A stretch of DNA of 64,000 bases, from assembly GCA_016748015.1 (NCBI GenBank), contig JAAOMT010000303.1:686257-750256 (forward strand). Direction: 5' to 3'. The position numbers and the translations under genes are program-made. The notes beneath the pieces were generated by a model. It was not told the origin of the DNA. It ran no database searches and was given only the letters and a program-made list of their open reading frames with translations. The stretch is from Geosiphon pyriformis (taxonomy: Eukaryota; Glomeromycota; Glomeromycetes; Archaeosporales; Geosiphonaceae). The stretch's first letter is position 1; each line of letters starts with the position of its first letter. Shown here piece by piece: positions 22,230-30,976 of the stretch.

Positions 22230-23000
22230 AGGAAAAGTGAAGAAAGAGAAGCCACTACCAATTACCAGTTATACCCCTTATACATATACACCACCACAAT
22301 TATCGAGCTATTGCCAACCAAAGCTCATATGTGTTGATTACAACAAAAAATTGTCATCAATGGGTGCATGCTGTGGTGATAACGAGGAATACCAAATGGC
22401 AACTAAGTTCTATTATCATGCATGTCTTGTCAAATGCTTTGAAAGACCAAAATGAGTGGGAAAATGAGATAATACATCATGTTTAGCTTGTGGGGAAACT
22501 CTCCTCGACAAAGGAATATGGAATAACATTCCTGGAAAAGGAGAAACGTGCGATGAAACCTGTCAGTATATGATACTAATCAATGATTGAGTATGCAAAA
22601 AAACACCAATCAATGATGCCTGGAAACAAGTGTTATGATAATTGGAAAGATATCCACATGATGAACATGAACTCTGGAGAATGATGAGTGCAAAGGCAGA
22701 AAGTACGACAACCAATGAACTACTAGAAATCAAAAACAACCCCCTATCTCTGCCTGAACCTGAATACATCTTAACATTTGATGTATTCAACAACATTGAA
22801 GACAATCTGAAAGAATTCCATGAGCACTATCAACAGTTGGCACCTACTCGAGAAGAACAAGAACAATGATTGGAAGAAATAAACACTTGACTATGTGACC
22901 ACTGTTTGATTCCATGTAACTTCCAATATTGTAATAAGTTTACAATCTACCACCATGCATAATCTACATGATCCAAGAGAAAGAGGAACCAATCAGCAGC
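22230..23000 (+). pseudogene. E1 cysteine-rich (putative zinc-binding) module between protease and dUTPase
   Basis: The frame, shared with the protease, holds repeated Cys pairs: GACCGD, HACLVKC, CLACGETLLDKG, TCDETCQY, then LCDHCLIPC and FQYCNKF near 22890-22935. Between them lies a helical segment (DRYPHDEHELWRMMSAKAE-like, 22640-22870). E3 on the minus strand (45350-46150) and E2 (28.66-29.3 kb) have the same spacing, and E3 reads in frame from this module straight into the dUTPase. E1 has lost about 10 nt after YCNK, near 22940, which shifts the frame. The function is unknown. Zinc binding is inferred from the Cys spacing; nucleic-acid binding would be a guess. Confidence 0.65.
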
Positions 23001-23219
23001 TGTGCATCAAAATCGGAATCAATTTTCAATCCTGATTCAAACTCTGACAATGACAATAATAAAAACACTGGTTCCAGCTCCATCTAATATGGCGAGAACA
23101 ATGACAACAATTCCAACTCAGATTTAAACCCCGATCCAAACTATGAACAATATATTGTGTTTCCTGATCTCACCAAAGAACAGGAACTTAAATAGTTCAG
23201 TGATAATAATGAAGGTATT

Positions 23220-23640
23220 ATGCCAGAACATGCGCATGATACCAATGCTGGGTTTGATCTAAGGTATCTAGGAAAAGATGCCATCAAATTGGAACCATAT
23301 TTATGCACCTGCATTGATTTAAAAATAGCACTGGAAATTCTAGCAACAACAATGATTCAATTATCATTTAGAAGTAGTCTAGCAAAAAGAGAGATAAATA
23401 TAAGAGGAGGAATAATTGATGCGGGATATGTAGGAAATATTATCACTATACTACAAAATAACTCAGAAAAGGCCTATATTATAGAGCCAAATGAAAAGAT
23501 AGCATAGGCAATATTCCTGTCTCTGGTTAAAGTAGCTCAATTAGTGTTAGTGGGAAACAGAGAAGAATTAGAGATAACAGCAAGAGGGATACAGAGATTT
23601 GGATCCACAGGTAGAATAGATATACCAGTCAATATGACAG
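23220..23640 (+). pseudogene. E1 dUTPase domain
   Basis: A trimeric-type dUTPase domain, the enzyme that hydrolyses dUTP to dUMP and pyrophosphate. All five motifs can be read: DTNAGFDL (23238-23261), FRSSLAKRE, GGIIDAGYVGNI (about 23406-23441), EPNEKIA-stop-AIF and ARGIQRFGSTG (about 23580-23612). The catalytic Asp of motif 3 is present. A TAG at 23505-23507 replaces the Gln of motif 4, a C-to-T change judged from E2 and E3, which keep Gln. It sits between the cysteine-rich module and the reverse transcriptase and shares the reverse-transcriptase frame. Confidence 0.9.
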
Positions 23641-24005
23641 AGGAAAAAATTGTTGGCCAAGGAGAAATTGTTTCAACTGGTCAAGCAATTTTCATTCCAC
23701 CATATGACCAGTACATGTTAGCAATAGAGAGGAGAGTGAAAGATCAAGCACAGATTTTTGAAGCAGAAGCAACTCTTTGTGAAGCAGGAGAGATTGGACT
23801 TATCAATCTTCACATACCAGCCAAGAACCACAATCATATCAAAATTCTCATCTACAATACAACAGGAGATGCCATCACAATACCAGAAGGAACTATCATT
23901 GAATATTTGAGCACTGAATTAGAAGATCAACCACCAAACATTGTTCCAGATTTTTCACAGCTTTGTGGATATGTGAATATTACATCACAAACAATATACA
24001 GATAA
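23641..24005 (+). pseudogene. E1 second beta-rich domain, possibly a degenerate dUTPase-like repeat
   Basis: Follows directly on the dUTPase in frame. It reads GEIVSTGQAIFIPPYDQYML, later FEAEATLCEAGEIGLINLHIP, IYNTTGDAITIPEGTIIEYLS and ends VNITSQTIYR before a TAA. The pattern 'tgxxixIPpyxxY', then strands, then 'xxNxTGxxIxIPxGTxI' resembles the strand order of a dUTPase without its catalytic residues. E2, E3 and E5 have the same domain. The fold assignment is inference. Confidence 0.5.
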
Positions 24006-24860
24006 AACAAATGTTATTTGCTCCAACTAGAACAATTGGAACAAATAAACATGGGAAACTTAGACCCACTTCAATGTATGTAACTTAAGATAATGCTTAA
24101 TAATTTCAATGACATCTTTGCTAGTAAAAACAAATTTGGCAGAACTGATATCATCCAACACCAGATCAAAACTGGAGATGCGATGTCGATCAAACAAAGA
24201 GCATACAAAGTGCCACCAGCCAGCCATGAAATCATCTGTTAAGAAATCAAGTGAATGCTTGACAACAGACTAATTCAGCCATCAATGAATTCATGATTGT
24301 CACCAGTAGTACTTGTCCATAAAAAGAATAGAAAGATCCATTTTTGTGTGGACTACAGAAAACTCAATAGTGTATTTCATGGAGACAGTTACCTAACTCC
24401 ACGGATACAAAAATTATTCGATGCTTTTGGTAGAAACAAATGGTTCTTAACACTAGACTTAGACAGTGGTTACTGACAAGTAGCCATAAATCCAGCAGAC
24501 AAAGAAAAGACAGCATTCACCACTAGGGAAGAGAATTTTGAATTCGAAGTAATGCCATTCGGCTTAACCAATGCACCAGCCACTTTTCAGCAATTAATGG
24601 AAATCATTTACACCAGCTTATTGTGGAAATCAGTAGTAGTATATCTAGATGACACCAATGTGTTCTTAAGAACATTTGATGATCATTTCCATCATCTTCA
24701 GCAAGTGTTTAAAAGACTACAATGAGCAGGACCAAAGTTAAATGCCACCAAATGTTTTTTCAGCAAAACAGAACTGAAATTTTTGGGACATATAGTCAGT
24801 TAAGATGGCATTAAAACAGATCCAGAAAAAATAGAGATAGTAAAGAACTTTTCAGTACCA
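24006..24860 (+). pseudogene. E1 reverse transcriptase
   Basis: Recognisable motifs in order: LSPVVLVHKKN, IHFCVDYRKLN (motif with catalytic Asp in DYRKLN context), LDLDSGY followed by TGA at 24474-24476 in place of Trp, FGLTNAPATFQQLM, the catalytic box VVYLDDTNVF (Asp pair at 24648-24653) and KFLGHIVS. In all copies where the box can be read, Thr or a related codon follows the second Asp, where Ile, Leu or Val is usual in Gypsy elements. About seven stops interrupt the domain, mostly at former Trp, Gln or Arg positions. Confidence 0.93.
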
Positions 24861-25440
24861 ACCAATGTGATGGAACTACAATCATTCTTGGGATTTGCTA
24901 GCTATTATCAATGCTTTATTAAGAACTTTTCAAAGATAGTTCAGCCACTCAATCATCTCCAAACTAAGAATGTGAAATATGAATGGACTGAAATTCAACA
25001 AGAAGCTTTTGATACCCTAAGAAAAAAGCTCATTCAAGCTCCAGTACTAATATATCCAAATTATAATAAACCATTTATCATTACTACTGATGCATTAGGT
25101 CAAGCATTGGGAGCAGTACTATTTCAGAGAGAACCAGATGGAAGAGAACATCCAGTAGCATATGCCAGCTGAGGTTTAACTCCAGCCAAAAAGAACTATG
25201 AAACACCAGAATTAGAACATTTAGCAATCTATTGGACAGTTATGAAATGGAAAAAATACTTGAGCCAGAAGTTTGAGGTGTATACAAATCACAAAGGACT
25301 GACATCACTTCAGAAACAAGAATTTGGAAATGGCAAACAATCAAGATAGAAAATAGTACTCTTGCCATATACTTATACTATACACTATAAAAAAGAAAAA
25401 GACAACAGAAATGCTGACAGTTTGTCATAGATAAAACAAA
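24861..25440 (+). pseudogene. E1 connection and RNase H
   Basis: Reads LQSFLGFASYYQCFIKNFSK, TEIQQEAFDTLRKKLIQAPVL, then the RNase H strand FIITTDALGQALGAVLFQ with the first catalytic Asp. ELEHLAIYWTVMKWKKYL supplies the Glu helix and VYTNHKGLTSL the next site, where Asp is expected and Asn is found (GAC or GAT to AAT). It removes the RNA template during cDNA synthesis. A TGA at about 25170 follows AYAS. Confidence 0.88.
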
Positions 25441-26910
25441 TCTAGAACATTTCAACCCAAAAATATAACAAAACCAAACCAATCCAACAAAAATATAACA
25501 AAAGATGAATCCAGAAAAATATTAACAACTCAAACATTATATAGAGACTCAACAGTTCAAGGAAAAATTATCTTAATCAGAATGCAATAGTATCAAATAA
25601 CAATCAAAATACTTTATCACTTACCAAAATATATTTTATTGGAAGAATAGAAGAGATCCAGATAAACCAACCAGAGTAATTACAGAGCCAGAAAAAGAAA
25701 CAGTGTTATTCAACATGCATTCCGATCTAACAGCAGAACATTTTTACAAAAAAGCTACCATAGAAAGAACCAGAAAAAGATATTATTGGCCATTGATATA
25801 TCCAGACATCATCCAATACATTCAAAATTGTAATGTGTGTTAAAAAAGAGGAGAAACAAAATCCAATGAACCATTAAGACCAATCAAAGTGGGACAACTA
25901 TTTGACTGCATTGGAATTAACTTAGTTGGACCATTGACAATTACCAGCAGAGACAACAGATATATTGCAGTAGCCATGGACTATCTTACTAAATGGCCAG
26001 AAGCCAAAGCAATTCAAAGAGTGGATGCAGAATCCGTTGCTGAATTTGTTCATTAAGATCTGATTTATTAACATAAATATCCAAAAGAACTATTATCAGA
26101 CCAAGGACTTATTTTGTGAATAGAACATTAGCAGAACTAAGCCAAAGATTCGGAATTAAAAGACCACTATTATTACCATATCATTCACAAACCAATAGAT
26201 TAGTTGAAAGATTTAATAGAACATTGTGTGAAACAATAGCAAAACTCAGCCAAAAAAACCAGGACAAATAGAATTTGTTCATACCATCAGTATTATTTGC
26301 TTATCGGACAATGAAGCAAGACGCCACACAAGCAACACCATTTGAATTAATATATGGTAAAACAGCAACATTACCAGTTGAGATAGAGGTTAACACATAT
26401 CCAACTGAACCAATAACAGAAAAAAATTTCCAAAAGACATTGTTAAGAAGAACATATGACTTAATGGAAACATTAGAAAAAAACAAAAAAGAACAGCTGA
26501 TAACATACAAAAGTCACAAGAGAAACAGAAAAAAAGACATGATAATCAACTACCAGACAAACCAATTGAATTCAAGATTGAAGACAAAGTATTTTTACAT
26601 CGTACCAAAGCAGAAAAACAATGGAGTGGAAAATTTGACCCCAAATGGGATAAACCATTTCACATAGAAGAAATTCTAGAGAATGGAGCTTACAAATTAA
26701 GACTGGATAACAAAATCTTAACCAAAGCAGCACATGGAGATCAACTGAAACCATACCATAGTATTACACCACCATTTACCAGTAATATTCTACAATTAAG
26801 AATACAGAAGATACTAGTCCAACCAGAGAAGATTCCACAAGATCTGGAACTAATCATTATCATTGACAATAACACATTAATTAATCCATCAAAAGAATAT
26901 ATAAAGACAT
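25441..26910 (+). pseudogene. E1 integrase
   Basis: The His-His-Cys-Cys zinc domain is readable around 25720-25850: HSDLTAEHFYKKAT then YIQNCNVC. The catalytic core follows. The first Asp is changed to Asn (GINLVGP, AAC at 25919-25921; E3 keeps GIDLV). LLSDQG has the second Asp and LVERFNRTLCE the Glu. A single base is missing near 26104-26107 (E4 reads through this site). The open stretch 26275-26667 covers FIPSVLFAYRTMKQDATQATPFELIYG. A C-terminal DNA-binding-like region (KWDKPFHIEEILENGAYKL, about 26645-26700) follows. No chromodomain is evident. Confidence 0.88.
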
Positions 26911-27566
26911 GGTAGACACGACAAAAAATATCAGAAAAATGAAAATTACAAATAACATCCACTTACTAGCACAACAACTCTTTCAATTGATTCAATACCA
27001 AGAGATGGAAATTACAATTAATCAACAAATCATCCAATATCAAGACACTAGAAAGACATTGACACATAGAACACAGAAGAAAACAGAAAATACCATTGAC
27101 AAAATCATAGTGAAAGTAAAATTAGTAATAAAAGAGTCGACAAAAGAGTCACTATACCAAGAATTAACTAAAGAAACTTGGAATTGGTGGATACAACAAT
27201 TTCCAAGAAACTATTGTTATTTTTACTTGGAACAACATGTGAATATCCAGAATTTATATATGGATAAAACAAAGCAATTATTTGACACCAGAATACTACA
27301 ATAATTAGAACATTTTGTGGAAAAAAACAACTTATCTACACAGGCCCGAGCTATATACCGAATACACACAGCATTTTAAGATCAACCAGAAATCTTACTC
27401 AACAAAACAATGAACACGGTTATCAGTAATCAATTAGGAAAGATCACCAACACTCAATTTGAAAAATTACAGACTCAAATAACACAAGTAATTCTCGAAA
27501 ATAAAATTCAGGAAATACTTTAAGAAGGAAAATTAGCAGAATTGGATTTTGACAGAGCTCAATATT
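26909..27566 (+). pseudogene. Extra ORF of E1 downstream of integrase
   Basis: From the in-frame ATG at 26911 a frame reads MKITNNIHLLAQQLFQLIQY, QEMEITINQQIIQYQD, TENTIDKIIVKVKLV and later TKETWNWWIQQFP, with a stop at 27302 and then further conserved readings to FDRAQY just before the polypurine tract. It is rich in Gln, Ile and Lys and predicted helical. No signal peptide or long membrane segment is seen. The segment MYRKPENTIDKIIAKVKVV in E3 (41141-41335) matches it, and E4 has a degenerate version at 39.4-40.0 kb. Function unknown. Confidence 0.6.
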
Positions 27567-27581
27567 AAAAGGAGAGAATAA
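27567..27581 (+). other. E1 polypurine tract
   Basis: AAAAGGAGAGAATAA lies immediately upstream of the 3' LTR and would prime plus-strand DNA synthesis. The same sequence, mutated, adjoins the 3' LTR of E3 (40821-40845 in reverse complement) and the end of E4 (about 50855-50870). Confidence 0.85.
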
Positions 27582-28428
27582 TGTTATTTATAGAAATATA
27601 GAGAATATATATTAGCATAGTTATTAGCCAATCAGAAGTAGATGTAGTAAATATGGAATTCCAGGATTCCTCTCAGGAATTGCAGGATTCCAGGAATTAC
27701 AGGATTCTCACGAAAAATTACAGGATTCCAGAATTCCAGGATTCCTCTCAAAGGAATTGCAGAATTCCAGAAATTTCAGAATTCCTGTTGTAAAGAATGG
27801 AGGAATTGAGGAATCTCAATTATGTATATATAGCAGTAGTATTAGAAACTGAAAGAGACAGATCTTCCAGTTTAGATTTTATCTAGACAACCTTCTAAAC
27901 ACAATAAATAACTATTTGGTATCTCAAACCTAATTCTACTATCAACATGAAGTGTTGATAGTAATTGATACTTAAACACACTGGAACAATAGCTCTTGAT
28001 CACAGCTATTGACAGGATACTAACTTGCAAAACCACCTTGGCTTATTCATTATTTTTTTTTATTTCTTTTCTTTATTTTTATTTTTTATTTTATTGTTGT
28101 ACACTAATTGGTTGAATAAAGTGCTAGATTACTGATGTCAAGGATTGTCTGGTAAAAGACCTCTGCAAGAGGGTAGAACACGTACAGAAGATACAGAATA
28201 CTTACCAAAGGATTGCCAGCCATCATGCCAAGAGAAAAATTGACAAAATTGCAATTCTGGGAAGCTATGGATAAAACAACTATTGAATCTCTGTTTATTA
28301 TACAAAGAACTCAAACCAAAACCTTCAGATACAAAACCTTCAGATTATTAATATCAATGTGAATAACTTTTAGCACCAAGTTACAGATTTGTTATTTGAT
28401 TTGAGACCCCAAGAAATCACTTGTAACA
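27582..28428 (+). repeat. E1 3' LTR (847 bp)
   Basis: Bounded by TGTTAT and GTAACA. It has a fuller U3 repeat block (27650-27790) and a T-rich tract (28048-28100) followed by GTGCTAGATTACTGATGTC-like sequence that the 5' LTR lacks but other family LTRs share. The deletion is therefore in the 5' LTR. Confidence 0.92.
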
Positions 28429-28432
28429 ATGC
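28429..28432. repeat. Target-site duplication of E1, right copy (ATGC)
   Basis: Matches 18431-18434. E2 sequence resumes immediately. Confidence 0.9.
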
Positions 28433-29560
28433 ATTCTGGCATAATATTTTTATCATTATTGCTGAACTATTTTAGTTTTTGCTTTATGACTAGATCTGAG
28501 AGTGCAATATATTGTTTAGAATAGTAATCAAAGTTTGAATTCTTATTATTGTTGTCATAGTGAATGAAGTTGGAACCATTGTTATTATTATTATTAAAGT
28601 CTGAATTGAGATTAAATTTTGATTTTAATTCTGCTGTGCATTCATTAATTTGTTTTTTTTCTTTGGAAATTAAATAGATTATGCATAATGGTAGATTGTA
28701 AATAATGTTATAATTATTACAATACTAAAAATCACATAAAATTAAACAGTAATCACATAATCAAATATTAAGCTGTTCTAAGCATTGTTTTTGCTTTTCT
28801 CTAGTGAGTGCTAATTTCTGGTAGTGTTTGTGGAATTATTTTGAATTTATAATGTCAAGAAGAATATTGAAGTTTGAAATCCAAATAGTCTCTTCAAGTT
28901 CTGGTGGGTTGTTTTTATTTCTTTTGAAGACATGTTTTTGATTTTGGCAATTGCCATTTGCCAGATTTTATTGTTGTCATGTGGACAACTATCCAAATAT
29001 TTTACAGTTTTTTTTTAGACAATGTCTATTGGCATTTTTTTGTTTATCTAATCACTTATAAAAATTGTGTATTAACACAATTTGTTGCATGTTCCTTTAC
29101 AACCAAGAATGTTATTTCATATTTCTTTGTTCAGAAGAGTTTTTCCACAAGCAAAACATGGTTTGTTGTCCCATTTTCCTTGTCATTTGGGTCATCCAAA
29201 GTGTTTAAAAATGCATAAGTGACAATAATATTTGGTTGCTATTGGTCATTTCTTATCATTACCACAATATATACTTATTATAGACAATTTTTTGCCACAA
29301 TTAACACATATTAGCTTGGATTGATAATAGTTTGTTCTTGAAATATAGTGGTATATAGAACATAAGTGGATATAGTAGCTTAAAATTCTTTTTTTTTTTC
29401 CTTTTTTTTTCTTTTTTCTTTTTAAATAGGTATGAATAATAACATAGTATGTTCTTTTTTAGCTCATAAAATTTGGTAGGCTTCTCAGGTAGGTTTTTTT
29501 TCTTTCTCTTTAAACTCAATTAGTGACTGTTTGTTGACAGTAATCTTGAAATAATCACAA
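28433..29560 (-). pseudogene. E2 cysteine-rich module
   Basis: Minus-strand counterpart of 22230-23000. The linker between the module and the dUTPase (Asn-rich, 28.43-28.65 kb) is followed by a degenerate Cys block around 28.70-28.76 kb. There TGT codons read TAT or similar, as in VITV-stop-FYVIFSIVI against CLIPCNFQYC. Further conserved text runs to about 29.3 kb. A low-complexity T-rich patch lies at 29389-29420. Confidence 0.5.
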
Positions 29561-30006
29561 GTGGCTGGTACTTGAATGTTCTAACCATTCTGGCTCAATT
29601 GTAATTCCTAAGTGTTCTAGTCAAACACTGTATTGGTTTTGGACAGCCAATTATTATTAACAAGAGCTTGGTATTGGGTAGCTTCTATCACCAATACTTT
29701 GATCAATGCTGTAATGCTGTTGACTTCAAATAGAAAGTCATCAATTTCACCAATGGGTGTTTTTGTTACTTTATCAATAGTAATAATTTTGGTACTGACA
29801 ATATGATCAATTTAACAACCTAGCTGGTTTATAAGTTGTTATATAATAATGCTGCCTGCTGATCTACTGTTAAGAATCAGTTTAATAGAATGGTTATCAA
29901 TTTTGGCATTTATATACATAGTAATAATTGGTTTGATATTAAAAGTAATTCTACTAAATAGAGATACCATGGCTGATTTTTCTATTTTAAAGAGAAATAT
30001 GGCTGT
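29560..30006 (-). pseudogene. E2 protease
   Basis: The minus strand reads the same strand order as the E1 protease, with the region around 29850-29880 at the active site, where LNSRSAGSIII appears in place of LDSGSAGSIII. The domain is interrupted at 30006 by a solo LTR inserted in the linker between gag and protease. Confidence 0.55.
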
Positions 30007-30976
30007 TATTACAGATAATTATTTGGGATCTGGAAACAAATAACAAACCTGTAATTTGGTGCTCAATAACCAGTATAATTGGTAATTCTGAAGGTTTATG
30101 TAATCTGAAAGTTTTGGTTAAGTTTTTTGTATAATAGACAAAGATTCAATGAGTGTATTCTTTGGTGATATTCTTAGTGTTTTCTCAACTTTCAAGTTGG
30201 TGTGCTTGTTTGTTCATTACTTTTTAAAATATTTATATTCTGTTAATTTTTTTTTTCAGCTTAATAGCTGGTAATTTTTTGGTAAGCTATTTTCAATTTT
30301 GAGTGTCTATTCTTATTCCTAGGTTTTTTACTAGTACTATATCCTAATGTCAGTACCCCAAACATTAATTTTTTAATCAATTAGTAAATTAACAACAAAA
30401 TGAAAAAAAAGAAAAGAAATAAAAGAAAATAATAAAAAGAAAATAAAAAGATAAGCCAAGGCAAAAAAGAGTTAATATTTTATTAATAGCTATAATCAAG
30501 AGTTATTGGTCCAGTATAGTTAAGTATCAGGAATTATTAACATGAATTGTTGATAGTAAAAAGATGAATTGTAATATTTAATAAGTATTTTATTGATATT
30601 TTATATTTCCACTTCAAGTCATAAAATACTATCCTATAAAGAGATAGATAAAAAATTAAGACTGGAGATTCTAAAAACTGAAGATTCTGTCTTTTTTGCT
30701 TCTAATACTATCATTATATATACATAAATTTTATTGTATAAGATTCTTTAAATTTCTCAATTCTCTAGCCAGGAATCTTAGAATTTCTAGAATTCTATAA
30801 TTCTTTGAAAAAAATTCTGGAATTCTGGAATCCTGTAATTTTTTACATGGGAATTTTGTAATTCTGGAATTCTACAATTTCTCTAAGAAAAATTCTGGAA
30901 TTCTACTTTTATTATGTCTTATTTTAATTGGCTAATTTATGGACTAATATATAATTTCTATATTTTATGAGTAATA
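30007..30976 (-). repeat. Solo LTR, type 1, inside E2
   Basis: On the plus strand it runs from TATTACAG (mutated TGTTAC) to GAGTAATA, 970 bp, minus orientation. It is flanked by a perfect CTGT duplication (30003-30006 and 30977-30980). It contains the U3 GAATTC-rich repeats at 30770-30900 and the A-rich complement of the family's T tract at 30395-30450. E2 gag sequence resumes to the right. Confidence 0.8.

Larger units (their letters stand above)
18435..28428 (+). mobile_element. Gypsy LTR retrotransposon E1 (best-preserved copy)
   Basis: A 9994-bp element with LTRs 18435-19138 and 27582-28428, a primer-binding site at 19141, a polypurine tract at 27567-27581 and a 4-bp target duplication ATGC. 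Internal order: gag with CCHC knuckle, protease, cysteine-rich module, dUTPase, second dUTPase-like domain, reverse transcriptase, RNase H, integrase, and a further ORF. Order RT-RNase H-integrase makes it Ty3/Gypsy. It is the least AT-mutated element in the window and the youngest layer at its site. It still has numerous stops (mostly at former CAA, CAG or TGG codons), a 10-nt deletion before the dUTPase and a 1-nt deletion in the integrase. Confidence 0.93.

Noticed and set aside
22870-23220. Programmed frameshift between cysteine-rich module and dUTPase
   Set aside because: E3 is in a single frame across the same place, and E1 shows a roughly 10-nt deletion there.
26909-27566. Envelope gene after integrase
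   Set aside because: No signal peptide, transmembrane segment or Cys pattern of an envelope protein was seen. Left as an ORF of unknown function.
30004-30976. Solo LTR starting at TGTTATT (30004)
   Set aside because: That boundary gives no target duplication. Starting at TATTACAG (30007) gives a perfect CTGT duplication and agrees with the mutated end of E3's 3' LTR.
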